From the NCBI GenBank assembly GCA_034440455.1, contig JAWXCB010000033.1:1-64000 (forward strand): a stretch of 64,000 nucleotides of DNA. The letters are read 5' to 3'. The DNA comes from JAWXCB01 sp034440455 (lineage in GTDB: Bacteria > Bacteroidota > Bacteroidia > Chitinophagales > CAIOSU01). Of the stretch, positions 38,801 through 46,703 are shown piece by piece (position 1 is the stretch's first letter; each line of letters begins with the position of its first letter). A program made the position numbers and the translations under genes. The notes under the pieces were generated by a model. It was not told the origin of the DNA. It saw only the letters and a list, made by a program, of their open reading frames with translations, and made no database searches.

Positions 38801-39083
38801 GTGTGGGCGATTCGATGAATTCAATAAATAGTTTTTTCGCATGCACATAATTTTTCTGCTGAAAAAGATTCAGCGCCTCCTTATATCCGCGTAGCGCGTC
38901 ATCATAAATCAGCGATTCCTGCGCGGATGCTACCGAACAGAAAATGAGGAGCGTCATTGCGAACGCAGCGCAGCGGAGTGAAGCAATCCGCTGCAAACAA
39001 GGGATTACTTCGGTCGTTCCTCCCTCGCAATGACGGATATTCAAAAAAAACTTCGATGCAAATAATCTCGCTTCTTTAATCAT
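35865..39083 (-). CDS. Large exported TPR protein with an in-frame palindromic insert in its signal peptide
   Basis: 1072 aa. The sequence from about residue 60 is a long run of TPR-like helical hairpins (for example YKFQLAYCYFYKKKLTEAGKLFKEI and DYALYQKGMILGLQGKMEEKI), ending in an acidic tail with EEDPNEEFELVVPVDNLDEED. The N-terminus is MIKEARLFASKFFLNI, then 28 residues encoded by a palindromic element (38952-39035), then LLIFCSVASAQ. Removing the 28 residues leaves a textbook signal peptide. It should act in the periplasm or at the outer membrane as a scaffold for the barrel encoded next. Confidence 0.8.
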   Translation of the reverse strand: MIKEARLFASKFFLNIRHCEGGTTEVIPCLQRIASLRCAAFAMTLLIFCSVASAQESLIYDDALRGYKEALNLFQQKNYVHAKKLFIEFIESPTHVIGNENQTLKNNARFYAAFCALELMQPDAEKLLLDMAQEYDETPMKRLGYYYMGKYYFREKNYAEAIIWFEKTEIADLSNEDIAEYKFQLAYCYFYKKKLTEAGKLFKEIRNIKNKYYYPANYYYGYIAFGNKEFDDALQSFERLKDSKVYEKIIPYYISQVYYFKKQYKELTEYLAPIINDTDLKYYAELNQILGQAYFDQQKYDKAVRHLTIYITQTGKARKEDVYQLGYAHYKAEDYKEAILQFEQLDNQKDTLGQHALYLLADCYMKSGNKSSALSAFQKAAQMEFDPFIAEHALFNYGKLSYEQGFDSEAIRALQQYNEKYGNGEDAEEAKELLSELFLNTRNFKEALKVIESVKNPSAKVKKAYQEVAYFRGLEHYNDKEFDEGIRMFDVSLQNPSNASIKALCYYWKGESNFSKQEYVTAGELYLQFLNLAKINDVSEKEWHEANAQYGAGYSLFKQKKYGDALPYFNQCVAKCRTSSNRNLKDKVLSDALLRSADCSFIVKDYPAALTNYSEIISAKKAGSDYALYQKGMILGLQGKMEEKITAMQTIETQYPTSIYLDDAVYETGTAQLALSKYQSAIQSFKKIPEKFPTSAYVPKSYLKLGLTYYNQDDTKTALDYYKRVISLYKNSEEAKEAFVAIKEIDAKLYTTLAPVTASEKDSLIYLDAEKQYASGKCDKAIAAFTEYLAEFKEGYFRLPAHFYRGECHYSDKNFAAASQDYQFVIDAGKNLYSEKALAKAARIAFEIDKDYEDAFEYFKLLLENASYKENIYGANLGLMRCAFQLQKMEDLKQYATAVLNSSDAMPEHNIEAEFYLGKAAFAAADYEQAGKFFKKTAESTTTVIGSEAKYRIAEISFIKGNFTQSMNECKVMVEQKPTHEYWRVKGFILLADNYHKLGNIFQAKATLQSIVDNYKGEELKQIAQDKLNAILDEEKTKQKLEIIVDTGTTIEEDPNEEFELVVPVDNLDEED
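38952..39035 (-). repeat. 84-nt palindromic element inside a coding region
   Basis: Ends CGTCATTGCGA and TCGCAATGACG are perfect 11-bp inverted repeats. The inner parts AGCGCAGCGGAGTGAAGCAATCC and GGATTGCTTC... are also symmetrical (arms around 38964-38990). 84 nt is exactly 28 codons, begins on a codon boundary and has no stop in the host frame. Confidence 0.8.
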
Positions 39084-39113
39084 TCAAAATATTTCAAGTC
39101 AAACAAATCAGGG

Positions 39114-41399
39114 TTAGAAAGTTAATGCCACTCCCAATGTGGGCAATACAGGCAGTTGGTTTACCCGTTCATAGCGCACTCTGTCGAAATAAAAAATATT
39201 GTCACGGTTATACAAATTGGATACGCTTGCGATGATATCTAACGTAATTCTTTCAGAAAAATTGAATGTGCATTTCAACGAAAGGTCTAAACGATGATAA
39301 GTGGGCAGGCGACCTGCGTTGATTTCTTCTTCATATACAATGCCGATATCTTCATCTTGTGTATTGGCAGAAATGTAATCGGTGTTGATGCCATCCTGAA
39401 CAAACGTAGTTCCGAAATCAGGATAAAACGCCTGAGTGCGCGTGAAGGGGAAGCCTGTTCCGAAATTCCAACGTACGCTTGCTTCCCACACGGGCTTCTT
39501 GCCAAATGTGTAGGAAGTAACTACGTTGAGGTTATGTCTGCGGTCATAATGCGGATGATATTCTTGCTCGCCATCTTCGTGGCTCACATACCCGAGCGAA
39601 TAGCCCGTCCAGATATAGAGTTTCTTATAGTCAAATTTCACGAGCACATCCAAGCCATACGCCTCGCCTGTTTCAACCATGAAATCCGGGTCATCGGGAA
39701 ATGTTTTGTTGCGATTAATATCAATGAGTTGTCCGAAGTATTTATAGTAGGGTTCAACATTGACCTCAATAGATTTTGAAAGATTGAACTCAATGCCCCC
39801 AATCGCATGGTATGCTATCTGAAGATTATTCTTCACTTCCTTGCCATCGGTGCCGGTGAGTTTTTCTTCAGGTCCGGAGAGGAAGGAAGTGAACAGGTTC
39901 ACTACATCGCGGTCAGATTTTCCGCTGATGAGGTTTTGAGAATAAATGCCGCCAGCAAGTTTGAAACGCAGTTTGTCCGTTGCAATAATCTTCATTCCAA
40001 GGCGTGGCTCAAAAAATACTGTAGCTAAGGAAGCGTAATACTGCATTCTGATGCTGGGGTCAATCACCACTCTGCCGAATATTTTTTTATAACGGGCAAA
40101 AAATCCCAACTCAGTCGTGTTTTGATCTTGTTCAACTTTTAATCCCAATGAGTTGAAAAACTCATATTCCGTTTTGAAGCCATTTACATCGAAGCCATAA
40201 TTAAACTCCCCATTCTTCAAAAAATATTTAAACGCCATTGCAATCGTGAATCCACCGACAGAACTTGTGCGCGGTTGATTATCACCTTCTGCAAGGTTCA
40301 TGTCGTAATTGGAATAAGCAATATTGCCAGAGATGATTGCTTTCGATTGCCCCGGCACAATTACGAAATTCGTTCCCAGCCCAAGCGAGTTCCATTCAAA
40401 TTCCGAGACATCTTCAAAGTTAGCTTTGTCTTTATAGTGAAAGCCAAACATATTGAACTTTGACCCCCCGCTGCTGTTGAAAGCGATTTTTCCGTAATAA
40501 TCATTGAAACTATAAGGAATGCCCGCGCCATCATTCACATAAGAATAGAGTTTGGGCGATGTTTTATCCAAGTATGAGAACTTGGAATTAAGAACAAAAG
40601 TGAGGCTATTCCCGCCTTCCTTTAACTTCACGAGCGGTCCTTCAAGAATCGCTTTTGCCAAAAAGGGATTTGCAGCAATTTTCCCGGCAAGACGATTTTT
40701 ATTGCCATCGCGCGTTTTAATATCAATCACTGCGGAAATACGGTTGCCATACTCGGCATTGAAGCCACCGGTATAAACATCAACACTTTTCACGATGTCC
40801 GTTTCAAACACTGAATACAAGCCGATGCTGTGAAAGGGATTGTAAATCGTAACGCCATCCATCAGCACTTTTGTTTGAATGGGTGCGCCACCGCGAATGT
40901 AAAGTTGTCCGCCTTGGTCGCCCGTGAAAATCACGCCAGGAATCACTTGCAGAAACTGCGCGATGTCAGGCTCACCGCCTACGGAAGGAATCATAGAAAT
41001 TTCTTTCGGAGTAACGCTGATGGTTGAAACCTGTGTTTCTGTTTTTACTTCTTCCCGCTTCGCGGAAACATCTACCGATTTGATAGCTATCGTGCGTTTG
41101 TTGAGATAAAGTGTTTTGCTCACGATTTGCCCTGCTTTCACTGTCACAGGCGCGCTGGAAGAATCAAACTCAAGAGAAGAAACGACTAAGGTGTAATCGC
41201 CCGGGGGCACTTTTGAAAGTGAAAACAAGCCGTTGTAATCTGTTGAGGTGGCGAAGGTTGTTCCCTGCAACGACACGGTAGTGAATATAACCGGCTCGCC
41301 CGTTTCCTTTGCAAACACAAAGCCGCGCACGATGCCTGTTTGCGCAAATGAAAAAGCAGAGAAAAATGCCAGCGAGAAACAAGTGATAATTATCCTCAT
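39114..41399 (-). CDS. TonB-dependent receptor with carboxypeptidase-regulatory-like N-domain
   Basis: A 761-aa outer-membrane receptor. Signal peptide ending SFAQ at residue 20, a CarboxypepD_reg-like domain at about 22-110 (GIVRGFVFAKETGEPVIFTTVSLQGT, VPPGDYTLVVSSLEF), then a plug at about 120-230 (ISMIPSVGGEPDIAQFLQVIPGVIFTGDQGGQLYIRGG, GVTIYNPFHSIGLYSVFE), and a 22-strand-type barrel ending in Phe (PTLGVALTF). It imports or binds an unknown ligand using ExbB-ExbD-TonB. First gene of a minus-strand series with the TPR protein 30 bp downstream, so co-transcription is likely. Confidence 0.9.
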   Translation of the reverse strand: MRIIITCFSLAFFSAFSFAQTGIVRGFVFAKETGEPVIFTTVSLQGTTFATSTDYNGLFSLSKVPPGDYTLVVSSLEFDSSSAPVTVKAGQIVSKTLYLNKRTIAIKSVDVSAKREEVKTETQVSTISVTPKEISMIPSVGGEPDIAQFLQVIPGVIFTGDQGGQLYIRGGAPIQTKVLMDGVTIYNPFHSIGLYSVFETDIVKSVDVYTGGFNAEYGNRISAVIDIKTRDGNKNRLAGKIAANPFLAKAILEGPLVKLKEGGNSLTFVLNSKFSYLDKTSPKLYSYVNDGAGIPYSFNDYYGKIAFNSSGGSKFNMFGFHYKDKANFEDVSEFEWNSLGLGTNFVIVPGQSKAIISGNIAYSNYDMNLAEGDNQPRTSSVGGFTIAMAFKYFLKNGEFNYGFDVNGFKTEYEFFNSLGLKVEQDQNTTELGFFARYKKIFGRVVIDPSIRMQYYASLATVFFEPRLGMKIIATDKLRFKLAGGIYSQNLISGKSDRDVVNLFTSFLSGPEEKLTGTDGKEVKNNLQIAYHAIGGIEFNLSKSIEVNVEPYYKYFGQLIDINRNKTFPDDPDFMVETGEAYGLDVLVKFDYKKLYIWTGYSLGYVSHEDGEQEYHPHYDRRHNLNVVTSYTFGKKPVWEASVRWNFGTGFPFTRTQAFYPDFGTTFVQDGINTDYISANTQDEDIGIVYEEEINAGRLPTYHRLDLSLKCTFNFSERITLDIIASVSNLYNRDNIFYFDRVRYERVNQLPVLPTLGVALTF

Positions 41400-41577
41400 A
41401 AAAAAGTGGGGCGAAGATAGCCGTTTAACGAGAGGATGTAACTGGGTTTTTCAACAGTTATTCGGGGAATGAATGCAGGCATGTACTCTAAAATTAGATT
41501 TGGATTAAAAGGATTGATTAAAATGAAATCATGGGGCATACTTTGAAGTTTCGGGCTGCTACTTATTGAAAACCAGC

Positions 41578-41612
41578 TTTGCGAAATTCATGGAAACTCT
41601 CTGTTATTTTTG
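41578..41612 (+). promoter_or_regulatory. Candidate promoter of the SPOR gene at 41655
   Basis: TTTG at 41578-41581 and a perfect TATTTTTG at 41605-41612, separated by 23 nt, slightly longer than the usual spacer. Confidence 0.4.
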
Positions 41613-41654
41613 CTCTATCTTTAACCCCGTTATTTTCAAATCGGAAAAAAGAAA

Positions 41655-42734
41655 ATGGATTACCGCGCAGCGTTAATTGAATTCTACAAAAAACATAATC
41701 CTGCAAAGCTGACTGAAGTTGACGCTCTTTTAAGAAAGTACAAAGGGCGTGAAGATGAGTTGTTGCATGCATTGCGCGTAAAATACAAAGCGCAGGACCC
41801 GTCACAAACTGAGCCAATATACACCCCGCCACCTCCGACCATAGAAGAGCCAGTTTCTGAGATGAAAGTAGTGAAAGAAGAACCTTCTCAAGAAGATGAA
41901 ACGCCAAGAGTAGAAGCCCCTGCTTCAAGATATAGAGATGCAGAAGTTACACGTGCTGGAGATACTAAAGGAAGAACGGCAGCTGAGCGAGCGGAATATT
42001 GGAGGAAAGAATTGGAGAGGAGAGAAAGGGAGAGAGGGCAGGAAAGAGAAGAGAAGCGCGTGGAAAGCAATGTGAAACAAAAAGCCGAGCGCATGAAGGT
42101 GGTGCGGGAAACTGAAGAAGAAGGAGGCGCGGTTGTTAAAAAGCCGAGGAATGTTAAAAAAATAGCGGTCATTGTGGTGGCAATAGTGGCGCTTTTGGCA
42201 ATAGCAGTTATTTTTTTTAATGACGGTATTCGGCACAAACTTGGTTTGGCAGACGAGGGAAAAATTCATAGTGAAAAAGCAAAGAAAGAAGGTCTTGATC
42301 CGGGTGTTCTCAGCAGCACAGATTCTGCTGCTAAAAAAACAGGTGAATTTGTTTTAGAAGACGAGCCGGATGAGAAAGCCCCATCTATAGAGGATGCGAT
42401 GAACGAACAGCCCTCATCCGCAACAAAACCAACTCCTTCAAAAGAAGTCCAGACAAACGAAGATGCTTCCACGCAAACTGGCGTTCAAAGGAAAAAATAC
42501 TACATCGGATATTCTGCGGTAAGCAGCGAAGAAACAGCTAAAAAAACTGCGGCTGAATTACGCAGAAAGGGATTTGATAATGCAGGTTATTTCTACATTC
42601 CTAATTATGAACCAAGCGGAAAAAGTCTTTACCGGATTTATGTAGGTCCTTTTAACTCCATAGAAGCCGCAGAAGAAATGATTGTGAATGTGCGCTCCGA
42701 AAATCCGAATGCCTATTCTTTTTACTTGAAATAA
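41655..42734 (+). CDS. SPOR domain inner-membrane protein with a conserved N-terminal peptide
   Basis: A 359-aa protein. The N-terminal 40 residues contain IEFYKKHNPAKLTEVDALL followed by KYKGREDELLHALRVKYKA, a compact motif resembling an fYxkynPxKlxxvdxlLxxYkGrExxL unit. A long charged region with many EERE/RERE repeats (about 60-165) is probably a single alpha-helix or coiled coil. One transmembrane helix is at about 171-195 (KIAVIVVAIVALLAIAVIFF). A linker and a C-terminal SPOR domain at about 278-359 (KKYYIGYSAVSSEETAKKTAAELRRKG, YRIYVGPFNSIEAAEEMI) follow. The orientation puts SPOR in the periplasm. A division-associated role is inferred. Convergent with the TVP38 gene. Confidence 0.75.
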   Translation: MDYRAALIEFYKKHNPAKLTEVDALLRKYKGREDELLHALRVKYKAQDPSQTEPIYTPPPPTIEEPVSEMKVVKEEPSQEDETPRVEAPASRYRDAEVTRAGDTKGRTAAERAEYWRKELERRERERGQEREEKRVESNVKQKAERMKVVRETEEEGGAVVKKPRNVKKIAVIVVAIVALLAIAVIFFNDGIRHKLGLADEGKIHSEKAKKEGLDPGVLSSTDSAAKKTGEFVLEDEPDEKAPSIEDAMNEQPSSATKPTPSKEVQTNEDASTQTGVQRKKYYIGYSAVSSEETAKKTAAELRRKGFDNAGYFYIPNYEPSGKSLYRIYVGPFNSIEAAEEMIVNVRSENPNAYSFYLK

Positions 42735-42751
42735 TTCTTCTCGATAAATTC

Positions 42752-43537
42752 TCAGCCCTTTTCTTTTCTCGATTCTTTTTGCAACGCATTTTTAATCAAC
42801 CATACGATGCCTGCCGTTGAGATAAGCACCATCAGGATGGTTGCGATATTCATCCATTCTTCTTTTCGCGGGTTTGTAGCAAAGGAATAAATTTCAGTAA
42901 CGCTCATTCCGAGGTAAAATGAAAGCAGTGTGCGCGGCAACATACCGATAAAACTGCCGATTAAATAACTCCCCCACGGCACTTTCATGGAAGCAAAGGC
43001 AACATTCATCATGGCAAAGGGAAGATGCGGTGACAGCCTGCCGAGCACAATCATCAGGAAATTGCGCTCTTTCAGTTTCGCGAAAAAATCTTTGAGTTTT
43101 TCATCTTCAGCAATGAAGCCGCCAACAAACCATGCGTTGAGTTTTTTTCCTAACAACATTCCGATAATCATTGCGCCCACATAAGAAATCAATACGCCCG
43201 GCAACCCATTCCATTGAAAAAAGTAGCCTGAAAGAATTGCGAAAAAAGTGGTGGGCATCAGCGCAAAAGACATGGCGAAAATGGCAAAGGTGAAAAACAG
43301 AAAATAACTCCACGGATCATCTTTTGAAAGGAGCATTTCATTTTCACGGAGAAACAAGAGCACAGAAGAAGAGAACAGAGTGGGTATCACCGCAAAGAGA
43401 AAAAGCACAAAGCCCAGCCTGCCGCGTTGCGAGTAAAAAAGCCGCCTGAAAAAGGAATTTTCTGCTTCTGCCAAAGTGAGGCAAAATTGCTTGTTAGAAA
43501 GGAAACCAAACGGGCTTATTTCCGTAAACACACCCAT
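42752..43537 (-). CDS. TVP38/TMEM64 (VTT domain) membrane protein
   Basis: A 261-aa protein with five or six transmembrane segments and the VTT/DedA-like core: MPTTFFAILSGYFFQWNGLPGVLISYVGAMIIGMLLG near residues 95-130, and LMIVLGRLSPHLPFAMMNVAFASMKVPWGSYLIGSFIGMLPRT near 160-203, with the conserved Arg and Pro residues of the re-entrant loops. Bacterial members are linked to lipid-carrier or phospholipid movement; the substrate here is unknown. A small basic protein gene lies divergently 62 bp away. Confidence 0.85.
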   Translation of the reverse strand: MGVFTEISPFGFLSNKQFCLTLAEAENSFFRRLFYSQRGRLGFVLFLFAVIPTLFSSSVLLFLRENEMLLSKDDPWSYFLFFTFAIFAMSFALMPTTFFAILSGYFFQWNGLPGVLISYVGAMIIGMLLGKKLNAWFVGGFIAEDEKLKDFFAKLKERNFLMIVLGRLSPHLPFAMMNVAFASMKVPWGSYLIGSFIGMLPRTLLSFYLGMSVTEIYSFATNPRKEEWMNIATILMVLISTAGIVWLIKNALQKESRKEKG

Positions 43538-43599
43538 CTTGCCTCAGAAACCCAAACATGCAGGTATTCTATTCTTAACATTTTAAAATTCATTGACAA

Positions 43600-43779
43600 A
43601 TGAAGTTGAACAACAAGAAATTCGATTCGAAGAAACCGGAAGATTTGGAAGAGCAAGTGGATAATGCGCTCCGCAAACGGAAAAAAGACAGACGCGAAAA
43701 ATATAAACCGAAAAACCAGAAGGTACACCAGTTTGGAATGTTTGAGCCGGACGGTGATGAATATGGCGGAATGTTTTAG
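43600..43779 (+). CDS. 59-aa highly charged small protein
   Basis: A short frame encoding a very basic protein (KLNNKKFDSKKPEDLEEQ, ALRKRKKDRREKYKPKNQK) that ends in an acidic, Gly-rich tail (MFEPDGDEYGGMF). It is followed 42 nt later by a strong terminator (43822-43847), which supports a real transcription unit. I do not recognise a family; the charge suggests nucleic acid or ribosome contact, which is speculation. Confidence 0.5.
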   Translation: MKLNNKKFDSKKPEDLEEQVDNALRKRKKDRREKYKPKNQKVHQFGMFEPDGDEYGGMF

Positions 43780-43821
43780 TTGTCGTGCTGTGCCCGTTAC
43801 AGTATTCTTAAAAAAATATGA

Positions 43822-43852
43822 AGAGCCGGACAATTTTGTCCGGCTTTTCTAT
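43822..43852 (+). terminator. Intrinsic terminator after the 59-aa gene
   Basis: AGAGCCGGACA and TGTCCGGCTTTT form a stem of about 9-10 bp with a 4-nt loop, followed by CTATTTT. It separates the small gene from clpB. Confidence 0.8.
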
Positions 43853-43952
43853 TTTCAGGTGACAGGTTGGCTATTGATTTTCAGATTTTAACGTCAAAAA
43901 TTCAGGCTAAACACTAACTTACCTAATGGAATAGCCTTTGACAACTTGCACA

Positions 43953-43978
43953 CGTCAGCAAATTGAAATAGTCTGACG
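43953..43978. promoter_or_regulatory. Inverted repeat just upstream of clpB
   Basis: CGTCAG (43953-43958) and CTGACG (43973-43978) are inverted about a 14-nt spacer, 15 nt before the clpB ATG. It could be a regulator site or a leader hairpin. It does not match the CIRCE element. Confidence 0.3.
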
Positions 43979-43992
43979 ATAAAACCAACACC

Positions 43993-46629
43993 ATGAATCT
44001 GAACAACTATACCATCAAAGCGCAGGAAGCAATTCAGCAGGCGCAGCAGTTGGCATTCAGCAGCCGCAACAGCGCGATTGAAAACGCGCACTTGCTGAAA
44101 GCGCTGATGATTGAAGATGAAAGCACGGTTGACTACCTGCTCAAAAAACTCTCAGTAAACACAACGATACTTAACAACAAACTGGAAGAAATTCTAAATC
44201 GCCTTCCAAAAGTTTCGGGTGAAGCGGGGCAACTTTTATCAGGCAACGCAAACCAAACTTTTTTACGCGCTCAAGATTCGCTGAAAGAATTTAAAGACGA
44301 GTTTGTTTCAACCGAACACCTGCTGCTCGCGCTTGTTGCGGGTACAGATGATGTCGGCAAACTGCTGAAAGAAGTTGGCGCAACAGTAAACGGACTGAAA
44401 GCTGCTATTAAAGATTTGCGTAAAGGCTCCACCGTAACCGACCAAAATGCTGAAGCGAAATACAACGCGCTTGATAAGTACGCCAACAACCTGAATCGCA
44501 TGGCGCAGCAAAACAAGCTCGACCCTGTTATTGGTCGTGATGAAGAAATCAGGCGTGTGCTGCACATTCTTTCACGCAGAACAAAAAACAATCCCATTCT
44601 TGTTGGCGAGCCGGGCGTTGGTAAAACTGCAATTGCAGAAGGTATCGCGCATCGCATTATTAAAGGAGATGTCCCCGAAAATTTGAAAACGAAAGTGATT
44701 TACTCACTGGATATGGGCGCCTTGATTGCAGGCGCAAAATACAAAGGCGAGTTTGAAGAAAGACTGAAAGCCGTAGTGAAAGAAGTGACAAGCGCAAACG
44801 GTCAAATCATTCTCTTCATTGATGAAATACATACGCTTGTGGGAGCAGGCGGTGGGGGTGAAGGCGCGATGGATGCAGCGAATATTTTGAAGCCTGCGTT
44901 AGCGCGTGGCGAACTAAGAGCCGTTGGCGCAACGACATTAAATGAATACCAAAAATATTTTGAAAAAGATAAAGCTCTTGAAAGACGCTTTCAAAAGGTG
45001 ATGGTGTACGAACCATCAAAAGAAGATGCCGTTTCCATTTTGCGCGGATTGAAGGAGCGCTATGAAACGCATCACAAAGTGCGCATAAAAGATGAAGCGA
45101 TTATTGCTTCCGTTGAACTTTCAACACGCTATATCACCGACCGTTTTCTGCCTGACAAGGCGATTGATTTGATTGACGAGGCTGCTGCAAAGTTGCGCCT
45201 CGAAATGGATTCATTGCCGGAAGAACTTGATGAGCTTGAACGAAAAATCAAGCAATTAGAAATAGAACGCGAAGCAATCAAGCGCGAGAAAGATGAGAAG
45301 AAGCTTGCAAAGCTCAATGAACAGATTGCAAATCTCTCTGAAGAAAGAAATAAGCTGAAAGCCGCATGGCAGGCGGAGAAAGAAGTGGTGAATCAAATTC
45401 AGGCGCGCAAGGAAGATATTGAACGCTACAAGATGGAAGCGGAAAAAGCCGAACGCACAGGCGACTATGCAAAGGTTGCTGAGTTGCGTTATGGAAAAAT
45501 AAAAGCAACCGAAGATGCGCTTGCGCAATTGGAAAAGGATTTCAACAAATTAGAATTAGGAAAGCGGTTGATGAAAGGCGAAGTGGATGCGGAAGACATT
45601 GGCGAAATCGTTTCCAAGTGGACGGGAATTCCTGTGGCGAAGATGCTGCAAAGCGAAAAGGAAAAACTGCTGCACATCGAACAGGAACTGCACAACCGCG
45701 TGATTGGTCAGGAAGAAGCTATCACTGCTGTTGCTGATGCTATTCGCAGGAGCCGCGCAGGATTGCAGAACCCCAACCGTCCGATTGGCTCATTTATTTT
45801 TCTCGGCACAACAGGCGTTGGTAAAACCGAGTTGGCGAAAGCGCTTGCGAACTATCTCTTCAATGATGACAATGCCATTACGCGCATTGACATGTCCGAA
45901 TATCAGGAGCGCCATTCCGTGTCGCGCTTGATTGGCGCGCCTCCGGGATATGTGGGCTATGAAGAGGGCGGACAATTGTCAGAAGCTGTGCGCAGGAAAC
46001 CTTATTCGGTGGTGTTACTCGATGAAATCGAAAAAGCGCATCCGGATGTGTTCAACATTTTGCTGCAAGTTTTGGAAGACGGTAGGCTCACGGATAATAA
46101 GGGTAGGGTGGTGAATTTTAAAAATTCCATCATCATCATGACATCAAATACCGGATCGGATATTATCCGCGACAACTTTGAGGGCGTGAATGAAGATAAA
46201 TTCGAAGAAACGGTGGAAAAAACAAAAGTGGAAGTGATGAACCTTTTGCGTCAATCGCTGAAACCTGAATTTCTGAACAGGATTGACGAAATCATTCTAT
46301 TCAATCCATTGACGAAAAAAGACATTCGCTCCATTGTGCAATTGCAGGTGGATGAGTTGCAAAAGCTGCTCAAAGACAGCAATATGCAAATCAAACTCAG
46401 CGACTATGCCCTTGATTGGCTGGCGAAAGAAGGCTTCGACCCGCAGTATGGCGCACGTCCGCTGAAACGACTTATTCAAAAACAAATCGTCAACGAGTTG
46501 TCAAAGAAGTTGCTTGCCGGTGAAGTGAAGCAAAACGAAACGATTTTAGTTGATGAAGTGAATGGCATTCTTTTCTTCAAGAATGACAAGATAGAAAAGG
46601 CAAGGAAGAAGGCAGCTGTAGAAAATTAA
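43993..46629 (+). CDS. clpB: ATP-dependent disaggregase ClpB
   Basis: An 878-aa Hsp100 chaperone. N-domain repeats at about 3-150; AAA-1 with Walker A GEPGVGKTA near residue 205 and Walker B ILFIDEIHTLVGAG near 275; middle coiled-coil domain at about 400-535 (LDELERKIKQLEIEREAIKRE), the mark of ClpB as opposed to ClpA/ClpC; AAA-2 with Walker A GTTGVGKTE near 605, PPGYVGYEEGG pore loop and SVVLLDEIEKAHPDVFN. C-terminal GARPLKRLIQKQIVN. It rescues aggregated proteins with DnaK. Full length, with a distinct intergenic region upstream. Confidence 0.97.
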   Translation: MNLNNYTIKAQEAIQQAQQLAFSSRNSAIENAHLLKALMIEDESTVDYLLKKLSVNTTILNNKLEEILNRLPKVSGEAGQLLSGNANQTFLRAQDSLKEFKDEFVSTEHLLLALVAGTDDVGKLLKEVGATVNGLKAAIKDLRKGSTVTDQNAEAKYNALDKYANNLNRMAQQNKLDPVIGRDEEIRRVLHILSRRTKNNPILVGEPGVGKTAIAEGIAHRIIKGDVPENLKTKVIYSLDMGALIAGAKYKGEFEERLKAVVKEVTSANGQIILFIDEIHTLVGAGGGGEGAMDAANILKPALARGELRAVGATTLNEYQKYFEKDKALERRFQKVMVYEPSKEDAVSILRGLKERYETHHKVRIKDEAIIASVELSTRYITDRFLPDKAIDLIDEAAAKLRLEMDSLPEELDELERKIKQLEIEREAIKREKDEKKLAKLNEQIANLSEERNKLKAAWQAEKEVVNQIQARKEDIERYKMEAEKAERTGDYAKVAELRYGKIKATEDALAQLEKDFNKLELGKRLMKGEVDAEDIGEIVSKWTGIPVAKMLQSEKEKLLHIEQELHNRVIGQEEAITAVADAIRRSRAGLQNPNRPIGSFIFLGTTGVGKTELAKALANYLFNDDNAITRIDMSEYQERHSVSRLIGAPPGYVGYEEGGQLSEAVRRKPYSVVLLDEIEKAHPDVFNILLQVLEDGRLTDNKGRVVNFKNSIIIMTSNTGSDIIRDNFEGVNEDKFEETVEKTKVEVMNLLRQSLKPEFLNRIDEIILFNPLTKKDIRSIVQLQVDELQKLLKDSNMQIKLSDYALDWLAKEGFDPQYGARPLKRLIQKQIVNELSKKLLAGEVKQNETILVDEVNGILFFKNDKIEKARKKAAVEN

Positions 46630-46703
46630 GTTCGATCTTTCTGTCTTCTGTTTTTGAAAGATTCCATCGCTGCAATACCTGAATTCAATAATATTGCAGC
46701 CGC

